Assembly: GCA_021776785.1 (NCBI GenBank)
Contig: JAJFFF010000024.1
Location: 62,001-126,000, forward strand
Reading direction: 5' to 3'
Source of the DNA: Planctomycetota bacterium
GTDB lineage: Bacteria > Planctomycetota > PLA2
DNA length: 64,000 bases
The stretch's first letter is position 1. Every line of letters starts with the position of its first letter. Below, in pieces: positions 18,009 through 25,607 of this stretch. The notes below the pieces were generated by a model that saw only the letters and a list, made by a program, of their open reading frames with translations, searched no databases and was not told the origin of the DNA. The position numbers and the translations under genes are program-made.

Positions 18009-20162
18009 ATGGTTCGCTTATATATGTGGTGCGTTTTGAGCGCGCTGCTCCTTGGCTCGTTGTCCGCTGGTTGCGGCGGCGGCGGAGGCGGCTCCGGCCG
18101 CGTCGAATTTGTCATCTTGTCCGTTTCTCCCGACACGTCCGTCGATCTAAACGGCGGAGGTCGCGTCGCGATCAACGGATCCAACTTCAATGCCTTCATT
18201 GGCTTCACGGTCACGTTTGGTGGCCAGGTTGGCATCAACCCGGTTGCTGAAAGTGACACGCTTTTGCGCGTCACCGTGCCCGGGGCGGCCGTTGCCGGAC
18301 TGGTCATTGTCGAGGTGACGGGCGTCGATGACGAGGCCAACACGGTTGTGAAACAACTCGTCAATGCGTATCGCTACGTCGGTGGCGTTCCCAATCCCGT
18401 GATCCAGCAGATCGCGCCGGTGCAGTTTTCACCGTCCGGCGCGGAGGCGTTCACGATTACAGGCACCAACCTGGGACCGACGGGCGGCACGGTGAACATT
18501 CAGTTCGCGGGGATCGGCACCGTACGCGGCACGATCAACGCAGGCTCCACCGCCATTACGGGGCGCGCTCCGGTTTCGATCGGGTTGCCGCCCGGCGGAC
18601 CGATTCAGGTGCGCTTGGACCCGGCGGGTTCGAACCTGCCCGTGCCCAACACCGTCACGTACGTGAGTGCCGGACCGCAATCGTTGATCGTTCCCTTCCA
18701 GGGTAACGATGGCGCGTCGCGCCCGGTACGCGTCACCGAAGGCATCGCGGCGTTTTGCACGCGCGGCGCCGATCTCGTCTGGCAATCCGCCGACGACGAG
18801 GTGTGGATCGTGCGCGAGGTCGGCGGTGTGATCACACCGATGCAGGTGCAGCGTGCCGGCGGCGGACCCGTCGGAAACCTCGACCGGCAGGCGTCGGTTG
18901 TCGTTCCGCTGAACGCGGATGCGTTCATCGTGTACACGGTGGGCCCGAACGGCGCCGTGGATCCAAACGGCGTGGCCGGCCCGGATGACGGCTACATTCA
19001 GATTTCGTCGCTCACCGGTACGCCGGTGGTGACCGACCACACGGACCCGTCCAACTTCTTGCTCATGAACGCGCCGATTGCGGGCGTGGGCACCAACCGC
19101 ATCGCGTTTTGCACAGCGGGCGCCGATGCCATTCGCGGCACCGCAGACGACGTTTTGGCCGTGCGTACATTCACCGCCACAGCGATCACCGGTGGCGCGC
19201 AAATTGTGGTCCCGTTCTTGGACGCGACCAACGGCGCGGCCAACTCTTCGATCCCGTTCGGCGGCATCGGGGACGTTGTGTACACGGTGTGCGTCGGTGC
19301 GAACGGCACGCCGCGCGACGGTGACGACCTGCTCTACGGTGTCGCGATCCCGACGAGTACTGTTGTCGGTCCCGCGGCATTTCCGTTCGCCCAAGTCAAT
19401 CCGATCGAAGTCGGTCTCGGCGTTGTTGCCGGAACCGTGCTCGGTGCGGATGGCGCGACAGGCGGCGTCGGCGGCAACGCGGATGGCTTGCGCGTCGGAC
19501 AGGTGAGCGGCGCGAACATCACCGCGTCGACAACGGTGATCGGCAACGGTCTCGACGGCGGTGCCGTGGCCGCGTTTGCACGGATCGGCACCGGGCTGGC
19601 CGTGGCCACACTCGGTCCCGATGGCACACCGGCGTCCCGCGATGAAATCGTCCAAGTGTTCTTGGATGTTACGTCGACGACGTTTTTGAGTTTGGCGATC
19701 GAAGGCACCGTCGCGATGGCGGGCTTGAGCGGCGGCGGTCTGTCGATCTTAGATCGCGGCACCGATCTCGCCGTGAACTCGCCCGATGATCAGTCGCGGT
19801 TTGTGACGGCAGACGCCTCGTCGTCGCGCGCGTTTCGCAACAACGTGGCGTTCCCGCAATTGATCGCGGCGCTCACGGACAGCGAACGCGTCTTCACCGT
19901 CACGCTGGGCCCCGACGGTGCCGCGAACACGGGCGACGAACTGATCGTGATCTACCAGTCGGGCATTCTCGACACCGCGGTCATCGGACAGTCGGCGGAC
20001 TCGACGACGTTGCCGGCCGCGGGCGTTCAGACACCGCTCAGCGGGCAGCAGCCGTTCGTACCGATTGCGGCAGGCTGGGGACTCGTCCAAAGTCCAGGCC
20101 CGGACGCCTTGCTCAACGGCGGCGCCGGTACCGACGATCGCATGATCGCTGTCCGTTACTAA
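18009..20162 (+). CDS. IPT/TIG-domain lipoprotein
   Basis: This 717-residue exported protein has a signal peptide and the lipobox SLSAGC, followed by a poly-glycine linker. Two Ig-like IPT/TIG domains follow (about 33-115 and 125-215; VAINGSNFNAFIGFTVTFGG, AFTITGTNLGP). The long C-terminal part contains a recurrent pattern (FCTRGADLVWQSADDEVW, FCTAGADAIRGTADDVLAV, GPDGTPASRDEIVQV) that suggests a repeated beta fold, perhaps a propeller. No enzyme motif is seen. It is monocistronic, closed by a strong terminator 24 bp after its stop. Surface display is likely. Confidence 0.85.
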   Translation: MVRLYMWCVLSALLLGSLSAGCGGGGGGSGRVEFVILSVSPDTSVDLNGGGRVAINGSNFNAFIGFTVTFGGQVGINPVAESDTLLRVTVPGAAVAGLVIVEVTGVDDEANTVVKQLVNAYRYVGGVPNPVIQQIAPVQFSPSGAEAFTITGTNLGPTGGTVNIQFAGIGTVRGTINAGSTAITGRAPVSIGLPPGGPIQVRLDPAGSNLPVPNTVTYVSAGPQSLIVPFQGNDGASRPVRVTEGIAAFCTRGADLVWQSADDEVWIVREVGGVITPMQVQRAGGGPVGNLDRQASVVVPLNADAFIVYTVGPNGAVDPNGVAGPDDGYIQISSLTGTPVVTDHTDPSNFLLMNAPIAGVGTNRIAFCTAGADAIRGTADDVLAVRTFTATAITGGAQIVVPFLDATNGAANSSIPFGGIGDVVYTVCVGANGTPRDGDDLLYGVAIPTSTVVGPAAFPFAQVNPIEVGLGVVAGTVLGADGATGGVGGNADGLRVGQVSGANITASTTVIGNGLDGGAVAAFARIGTGLAVATLGPDGTPASRDEIVQVFLDVTSTTFLSLAIEGTVAMAGLSGGGLSILDRGTDLAVNSPDDQSRFVTADASSSRAFRNNVAFPQLIAALTDSERVFTVTLGPDGAANTGDELIVIYQSGILDTAVIGQSADSTTLPAAGVQTPLSGQQPFVPIAAGWGLVQSPGPDALLNGGAGTDDRMIAVRY

Positions 20163-20185
20163 GTTGGTTCCAATCGTGGATCCCA

Positions 20186-20221
20186 AGCGGGCCCGGGAAA
20201 CATTCCCGGGCCCGCTTTTTT
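20186..20221 (+). terminator. Rho-independent terminator
   Basis: A perfect 14-bp GC-rich stem (arms 20186-20199 and 20203-20216) closes a 3-nt loop and runs straight into a T-rich tract (20216-20221). It lies 24 bp after the TIG lipoprotein stop and should end that transcript, insulating the signalling operon downstream. Confidence 0.93.
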
Positions 20222-20660
20222 GTGAAATCACCCGTTTCAGGGCGTTTGACGCCGAAACCCGGACCCCTGGGGGCGAAACGTTTATAGGACCCCAAGATTT
20301 TGTGGTTTGGTGCTTGATTATGACCCCTTGGGCCGTTAGCTTTACGTCTGTGCCGTAGGTGGGCTTGCCCGCCCGTGGTGCATTCGCTCTAAGACAACAA
20401 AGGTTCCGGCCCGGTGCGTAACGGGTGCGGTGCTGCGAGGCGTTCCACTCGGAGCTCACGGAGACGGCGATCCTCCCTACGCCCTCTAACAATCGTCGTT
20501 ATTCGAGTCTCCTTGCCGGCCTGGTTCTTCTCTTCGCCGCTTCGCCACCCCTCGTTCGCCCGGGCGGATCCGTTTTTAGGGCGCCGCCTCGGTGTATGGG
20601 CGGATTTCTGCCGAACGCGGCGGGGAAACGCGGGCATGAGCCGAGGGGCGTAGCACGGCC
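20222..20660. other. Intergenic region upstream of HU-kinase operon
   Basis: About 440 bp with no convincing gene. Short open frames here have no family resemblance and no good ribosome sites. It must contain the promoter of the four-gene operon at 20661-24749, but no clear sigma-70 hexamer pair could be assigned. Confidence 0.5.
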
Positions 20661-21806
20661 GTGATTAAGCAAAGAGTTCAAACACCGCCCGCTGCCCTCA
20701 CACGCGATGAACTCGCGTTGCGCGCCGCGGCTCGGGCCGGAGTGCCCGAGGAGACAACCAGCGCCGTGATCGGCGCGTTCCTCGAGAGCTGCAAGGAAGC
20801 TCTGCTCAACGGTGAGCGGGTCGACTTGGGAGGGCTTCTCGACCTGGGGGTTGTCGTTGAGCCCGCGCGGATCCGTCAGGATCCGTCGGGTCGATTCTCC
20901 GAGATCGCGCCCGCGCGCAGTCGTCTGGATGTTCAAGTCGGGCGCGAGCTCGAAGATCGACTCGCCACGCAGCGGACCGCGGGCATCTTGCTCGTGATGC
21001 CGCGCGAAGGCGCGTTCGCCGAGATCTTGCACGACCACTTCGTGCGTCTTGGTTGGGCGGTCAGCCGCGCGTCCACCCTCGAGCAGTGCCAACCGCACCT
21101 CGACGTCGGGCGCCCCTACATGTTGGTTGTCGACCACGCGCTCAAAGATCGCGACGAGTTGGTCGCGCAGGTGAAGGGCAACTGGCGCACCAATACTGTG
21201 CCGGTGGTCACGATGCACACGCGCTTTGAGGACTTGCAGCACCCCGAGCGCTTGCTCGTGGCGGGCGATCTCACGGTGTTTGAACCGCTCAACGTCCACT
21301 CGTTCCTCCGCTCCATGGACCAATTGCTGGCCCAGGCGAGCGAAGAAGCCGCGATTTTCGAGCGGCAGATTCACTTCCGCATGCCGGCTCGCGAGGAAGA
21401 AATTCTGCGCGGGTTCGATCTCTCGGACGGCTTCTTCAAAGACGCCGGATTCCGCGGCGATCCGTTGGTCGGCCTCACCACGGCGTTTCGCGAGGCCGTG
21501 CGCAACGCGGAGATTCACGGCTGCCTGGAAGATCCCGGCCGCTCGATCGACGTCGAGATGCTGCTCGACCACGAAAAGATCACCGTCGTCGTCGAGGACG
21601 AGGGCGCGGGCTTTGATCACATCTCGTATCGCGAATCGGCCAGCGAAACCGCGCCGGTGACCGCGGCGCGCAAACGTCATCAGGAAGGCGGCATGGGGGG
21701 CCTTGGGCTCTACCTCATGGAGCGCTGCGCGGATCGGTTGGACTACAACGACGCCGGCAACCGCGTCACGATTACCAAGTACCGGGACACGGACGGAGAG
21801 GGATAG
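20661..21806 (+). CDS. HU-like DNA-binding / pseudoreceiver / RsbW-type kinase fusion
   Basis: The product has 381 residues. Residues about 13-105 match the HU/IHF fold: a two-helix start (RDELALRAAARAGVPEE, AFLESCKEALLNGERVDLGG) and a following beta-arm segment. Residues about 108-235 look like a response-receiver fold with one acidic residue in MLVVDHAL but no acidic pair after strand 1, so it is probably degenerate. The C-terminal part (about 250-381) is a GHKL ATPase of the anti-sigma (RsbW/SpoIIAB) class, with N-box FREAVRNAEIHG, G1 DEGAGF and G2 GGMGGLGLYLM. It starts at GTG 20661. The next genes encode a STAS protein and a PP2C phosphatase, so a partner-switching role is likely. Direct coupling of such a kinase to an HU domain is unfamiliar. 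Confidence 0.82.
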   Translation: MIKQRVQTPPAALTRDELALRAAARAGVPEETTSAVIGAFLESCKEALLNGERVDLGGLLDLGVVVEPARIRQDPSGRFSEIAPARSRLDVQVGRELEDRLATQRTAGILLVMPREGAFAEILHDHFVRLGWAVSRASTLEQCQPHLDVGRPYMLVVDHALKDRDELVAQVKGNWRTNTVPVVTMHTRFEDLQHPERLLVAGDLTVFEPLNVHSFLRSMDQLLAQASEEAAIFERQIHFRMPAREEEILRGFDLSDGFFKDAGFRGDPLVGLTTAFREAVRNAEIHGCLEDPGRSIDVEMLLDHEKITVVVEDEGAGFDHISYRESASETAPVTAARKRHQEGGMGGLGLYLMERCADRLDYNDAGNRVTITKYRDTDGEG

Positions 21807-21808
21807 GC

Positions 21809-22873
21809 GTGCAACACGACCTCGCACTGCGTGCGTCCGCGCGCCAGGATGGAGTCTTTACGATCCATCTGGCGGGCGTCATCGACGCGCACACACTCGA
21901 TAAGTTTGAAGCGGGCTTGGGGAAGGCCGTCGAAAAGGGCGCCAAGTCTCTCCTGCTCGATTGCGAAGAGATTCGCTACGTCAACTCGGCGGGTTTTGGC
22001 GAACTGATTCGCTATCACGATCGTCTAAAAGAGCGCGGCGGAACGCTGGTGCTCGCCCGCGTGCCCCCCAAGGTCGGCGTGATCTTGGAGATGCTTGGAC
22101 TCAAGAGCCTGATCCCGCTCGCGACATCGGTGGAACAGGGCTTGCGGATCGCGGCGAAGGGGGCCGAAGCGGACCCCATCGTGGCCGCGCCGACGGCGCG
22201 CATTCCGGTGAGCAAGCCGGGCATGACGCCTTTGGGCCAAGCGCAAACGGCGACTCCTCTCAGTGCCACGGCGACGGCGAGCCGGTTGAGCACGCAGCCG
22301 CCTCCGAGTCGCATTCACGTCAACCGACCGATCCTTACGACCGACGAGCGCACGGTTGTCTGCGCGTTTTGCGACACGCGGATGCGCATTGGCGGCTCCG
22401 GACGTTGGGCTTGCCCCGCGTGCGGCGCGCCGTTCTCGGCGACGAAGGAAGGTGGCGTGGCGTTTGACTGGTCGCGTGCCGACGCTGAAGCGATGCATCT
22501 GACGTTTGATGTCAGCGCGCGCACGCTTGCCGGTTTCGCCGGCGTTCTCGAAGGCATTTTGGTCGAGCGGCGCGTTTCGCACGCGCGCATGCGCCGTTTC
22601 GCCCGCGAAGCCGCGCATGTTTGCCACTTGATCGGCGAACACGCCTTTGAACGCGGCCGTCGCGGCCCGATTCACGTGTTGGCGCTGGCGGGACCGCAAC
22701 GATTACATCTCCGCATCGTGGATCGCGGGCGTTCGTTGTCGGATCAGATCGCCAAGGTGTTCTCGACCCAAGCGCGGCTGTTTTTGGATTTTCGTTACTC
22801 GAGCCCGATCGACAACATCAACCTCACGGAGTTCGCGTTTGCGTACGCCGGGTCGGGAGTGTTCGTTTCGTGA
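21809..22873 (+). CDS. STAS / zinc ribbon / degenerate HATPase protein
   Basis: The product has 354 residues. Residues 1-110 form a STAS domain (anti-sigma-factor antagonist type) with the phospho-acceptor loop YVNSAGFGEL, serine near 58. A flexible linker leads to a zinc ribbon (about 184-206; CAFCDTRM and WACPACGAPF). The last 140 residues resemble the RsbW-type ATPase fold (FAREAAHVCHLIGEHAF, LHLRIVDRGRSL) but lack the N-box asparagine and glycine-rich lid, so this is probably an inactive kinase module used for binding. It starts at GTG 21809, two bases after the HU-kinase stop. It is the expected substrate of the upstream kinase and the downstream phosphatase. Confidence 0.82.
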   Translation: MQHDLALRASARQDGVFTIHLAGVIDAHTLDKFEAGLGKAVEKGAKSLLLDCEEIRYVNSAGFGELIRYHDRLKERGGTLVLARVPPKVGVILEMLGLKSLIPLATSVEQGLRIAAKGAEADPIVAAPTARIPVSKPGMTPLGQAQTATPLSATATASRLSTQPPPSRIHVNRPILTTDERTVVCAFCDTRMRIGGSGRWACPACGAPFSATKEGGVAFDWSRADAEAMHLTFDVSARTLAGFAGVLEGILVERRVSHARMRRFAREAAHVCHLIGEHAFERGRRGPIHVLALAGPQRLHLRIVDRGRSLSDQIAKVFSTQARLFLDFRYSSPIDNINLTEFAFAYAGSGVFVS

Positions 22874-23430
22874 CGCCTCGAAGTCGCGCCCGCCCCGTTT
22901 CGCGCGCTGCTGTCATTGGCGGCGCGGTGACGCGGGAAGATCTCAAGGACGCATCCGGCCGCGGCGGTCGTGCGGGTTCGCCGCTCCTGCACTCGCTGCT
23001 CGCACAGTCGCTGCCGAGTTTGGAAGAGCTCGCCGCAGCGTATGCGGCCGCGGGCTCCGATCTTCGTTTGGACAACTCGTTCCTCAAGTTGACGCCCAAG
23101 GCGGCGGGCTTGATCGATCCGGAACTCTTGCGACGCGAGCGTTGCCTGCCTGTCGAAATCGTCGAGGACATTTGCATCCTCGCGGTTGAGTCGAGCCGGG
23201 CGCAGCCCGCGGTCGAAGCCGTGCGCGCGGTGTTGAAGCGGCGCGTGCTCCCGGTGTTGGCGGAAGCCGCCGACATCGACCGTGCGCTGGATGAGCTGCG
23301 CCCCGCGCCGTCCGCCGCGTTTCAAGGACCGTTGCCGACCAAGGATTCGCCGGTTCACGCCCGCTTTCGCGACTTCGTGCTCGACGACGCGGTCGTCGAC
23401 GCCCTGCGCGCGACGGAGTGGAAGGCATGA
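22870..23430 (+). CDS. Stand-alone GspE N-terminal (MshEN-type) domain protein
   Basis: The product has 186 residues. The central part resembles the N-terminal domain of GspE/PilB secretion ATPases (T2SSE_N/MshEN): LPSLEELAAAYAAAG, AAGLIDPELLRRERCLPV, ILAVESSRAQPAVEAV. Some of these domains bind c-di-GMP, but the known binding repeats are not clear here. There is no ATPase part, so it cannot be a secretion motor. The GTG at 22870 overlaps the STAS gene stop, and its own stop overlaps the phosphatase start, placing it firmly inside the partner-switch operon as a possible sensor or adaptor. Confidence 0.68.
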   Translation: MTPRSRARPVSRAAVIGGAVTREDLKDASGRGGRAGSPLLHSLLAQSLPSLEELAAAYAAAGSDLRLDNSFLKLTPKAAGLIDPELLRRERCLPVEIVEDICILAVESSRAQPAVEAVRAVLKRRVLPVLAEAADIDRALDELRPAPSAAFQGPLPTKDSPVHARFRDFVLDDAVVDALRATEWKA

Positions 23431-24749
23431 AGCGCCGCGCAAACAAAACTGCGAACACCAAGGTGGGCAAGAACGAGAACGCCGCGTCGTCCAAGCCTGT
23501 TGCCAAGGCCGCGCAACGCGTCAGGGCTACAAAGAAACCCGCCGCCGTTCCGGTTGCGCCCGTTCGGCGCGTCGGGCGGACGACCTTTGCGGCGTCGGCC
23601 GCCGTCGCTTTGTACACCGCGGCCGCGTTCGGCGTCTTGTTGTACGCCGGACTTGAATCGGCCGGCGCTTGCTTGGGCGCCGCCCTCATCGGTATTGGCG
23701 TTGCAGCACTGGCGGGACGCGTGGTAGCGCGCACCGAAGAAATGGAGCGCCGCCGTCGCGTCGCCAGCGTGCAGTTGGAAGCCGCTCGCGAGCGCGCGGA
23801 AGGCGCACCGGTCGTGCGCAAAGTTTCCAAGGCAGCGTCCGCGTCGCTCGCGCCGCCGAAGTCGCCGAAGCTGGCGGCACCGAAGGCCGCCGCGGCCTCG
23901 CCCGTCGCGACCAACGGACCAGCCGCCGCGCGGATTTCCGTCGCGGCCGCCGGTGTGACGCCTCAGTACCGTCGCGAGATGCGCGAGAGTCGCGAGATTC
24001 AAGCAGCGCTGTTGCCGCGCGAAGTGCCCTTTATCGACGGTTACCACATCGAAGTGGACTACCAACCGTGCGGCGCACTCGGCGGAGATTTTTACGACTT
24101 TCGTCACTACGAGGACGGTCGCCTGTTGATGACGTTGGGCGACGTGTCGGGCAAGGGCCCGGCGGGCGCGATCGTCATGGCGATGGTGCAAACGCTCTTT
24201 CGGGAGAAGGCGCCTTTGGCGTCCGGACCCGCCGATCTCTTGCGCCGCGTGAACGACGGCTTCGCCGGCACGCTCGGCAAGGGCGTGTTCGTTACGGCGA
24301 TGGTCGGCATGCTCGATGCGGAACGCAGTCGCTTGACCTTGGCGGGGGCGGGGCACCACCCGGTGCTGCTCCTGAACCCTGGCGAGCGTCGGACGACGCG
24401 CGTCGGCGCCCGCGGGCACGCGCTCGGCTTGATGTCGGGGTCGCCGTTCGCCGATTCGTTGGTCGAGACCAGCATCGATCTGGCCGCGGGCGATTCGCTT
24501 CTGCTCTATACCGATGGCGCCACCGATTCGTTCGAAGACATCACCGACGATGTTGGTGAAAACCGCTTGATTGCGGCCGCCGCCGCGGCGGTTATGCCTG
24601 GCCCTTATGGGGCGTTGCAGCGCTTGCGCGACGATCTTTGGCAGGGCGGCGGGCGGCGCGACGACACCACGATGGTCTTGGTTTCGCGCCTCGGCGACCT
24701 GGATGCGACGCAGGCACGGGCCGTGCGAACCACCCGCGTCGAGGCCTAG
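23427..24749 (+). CDS. Membrane SpoIIE/RsbU-type protein phosphatase
   Basis: The product has 440 residues. A basic lysine-rich N-terminus precedes two predicted membrane helices (about 55-100), then an alanine-rich linker and a PP2C-type phosphatase domain (about 185-430). Metal-binding aspartates are visible in LGGDFYDF, TLGDVSGKGPAGA, LYTDGATDSFED and DDTTMVLV. The start region REIQAALLP is typical of RsbU/SpoIIE enzymes that dephosphorylate STAS proteins. The likely substrate is the phospho-STAS product two genes upstream. The ATG at 23427 overlaps the preceding stop. It ends the operon. Confidence 0.9.
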   Translation: MKRRANKTANTKVGKNENAASSKPVAKAAQRVRATKKPAAVPVAPVRRVGRTTFAASAAVALYTAAAFGVLLYAGLESAGACLGAALIGIGVAALAGRVVARTEEMERRRRVASVQLEAARERAEGAPVVRKVSKAASASLAPPKSPKLAAPKAAAASPVATNGPAAARISVAAAGVTPQYRREMRESREIQAALLPREVPFIDGYHIEVDYQPCGALGGDFYDFRHYEDGRLLMTLGDVSGKGPAGAIVMAMVQTLFREKAPLASGPADLLRRVNDGFAGTLGKGVFVTAMVGMLDAERSRLTLAGAGHHPVLLLNPGERRTTRVGARGHALGLMSGSPFADSLVETSIDLAAGDSLLLYTDGATDSFEDITDDVGENRLIAAAAAAVMPGPYGALQRLRDDLWQGGGRRDDTTMVLVSRLGDLDATQARAVRTTRVEA

Positions 24750-24764
24750 CCCGGCCCCTTCCGG

Positions 24765-24793
24765 CAAAAAAGTGTTTAAAAAAATGAACACTT
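24765..24793 (-). terminator. Possible minus-strand terminator hairpin
   Basis: A 7-bp inverted repeat, AAGTGTT/AACACTT (24770-24776 and 24787-24793), has a 10-nt loop. Read on the minus strand, the stem is followed by at least five T. It would stop antisense transcripts before they enter the signalling operon, but no minus-strand gene lies to its right, so its use is uncertain. Confidence 0.3.
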
Positions 24794-25038
24794 CGGCCAA
24801 GATGCGCTCGTCAAGGTAATGGCAAACGGGGTCCGCCACCTGCGAGCGCGGACGGTTTGGAGACAAAGTCGGGCCAGGGTTGTCCCTCCTTGCGAGGGTC
24901 GTAAAACGACACCTTCACTCCATACCATTACCCTATTCTCAGACTGTTCCCCCTGGCTCGACGCTCTTCATGGTCGGCATCAATCGATGCTGACGATGAA
25001 GAGGACGATGAAGAGCATGCGCCCTTGGCGTGTCGCTG

Positions 25039-25125
25039 CGTGTCTTCTGGTTCAGCGTCTGACGACGCGTGTTTTCTGGTTCAACGTCTGACGACGCGTG
25101 TTTCCTGGTTCAACGTCTGACGACG
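25039..25125 (+). repeat. 29-bp tandem repeats, block A (3 copies)
   Basis: There are three head-to-tail copies of a 29-bp unit (25039-25067, 25068-25096, 25097-25125). All share CTGGTTCA and GTCTGACGACG cores and differ at two or three positions. The last copy runs into an 8-bp hairpin, TCAACGTC/GACGTTGA, at 25110-25129. The unit length is not a multiple of three, so the block is not a coding repeat. Confidence 0.9.
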
Positions 25126-25211
25126 TTGAGACGTTGTTGTTCTTGCGGTTTGGCATGCCTTTGGGCGCTCGATTTCGCCTCTGGCGGCTGATGCGCGTGT
25201 GTTGTGCGCTG

Positions 25212-25298
25212 GGTGTTTCCTGGTTCAGCATCTGACGCTGCGTGTCTTCTGGTTCAGCGTCTGACGACGCGTGTTTCCTGGTTCAACGTCTGACGACG
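25212..25298 (+). repeat. 29-bp tandem repeats, block B (3 copies)
   Basis: There are three more copies of the same 29-bp unit (25212-25240, 25241-25269, 25270-25298). The second and third copies are identical to copies 1 and 3 of block A; the first is more divergent. The same 8-bp hairpin follows at 25283-25302. The blocks are 173 bp apart start to start, which points to block duplication. Confidence 0.9.
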
Positions 25299-25607
25299 TT
25301 GAGACTTTGAAGGGCGTTTTGGGCTTCGTGGTTCGTTGTTTTTGCTCTCTTTTGGCTTTGGGACGAATTCGTTGCGGGTTGCTTGGGTCCTGGCGCTCGC
25401 TCGTGCTGTGTTGGGGTCGGCTGGCTTCTGTTTTTCTCCCGGATTCAGGCGCTTCTTGCTGGGGCGGTAATGTGGTCTTGGTCGTCTCGTTTTGAGACGC
25501 CTGCTCGTTCCGGCGTTCGGCCGAATTAGTCCCGCTTTCTTCCGCATTGGGTTCGTCGTCAAGGCGGCCGTTCGAGATGCCGAAAGGAAAGAGGCGAATT
25601 CGGCACT

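Larger units (their letters stand above)
24750..25607. other. 858-bp intergenic region with tandem repeats
   Basis: No gene is supported: open frames here have odd composition and no family resemblance. It holds an A/T-rich hairpin just after the phosphatase gene, two blocks of 29-bp tandem repeats, and presumably the promoter of the GTPase-kinase gene at 25608. It is the longest intact non-coding gap in this otherwise tight window. Confidence 0.6.

Noticed and set aside
18429-19655. 408-codon minus-strand frame opposite the TIG lipoprotein
   Set aside because: Composition is arginine/histidine-rich and the opposite strand carries signal peptide, TIG domains and a matching terminator.
22870-23430. 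Type II secretion or type IV pilus gene
   Set aside because: Only the N-terminal domain of GspE/PilB is seen, without ATPase motifs or other secretion genes.
24819-25091. 90-codon frame after the phosphatase gene
   Set aside because: No ribosome site, no family resemblance, and it runs into the 29-bp repeats, whose length is not a multiple of three.
25039-25298. Possible CRISPR array
   Set aside because: The 29-bp units are directly adjacent without spacers, occur only three times per block, and no cas genes are near.
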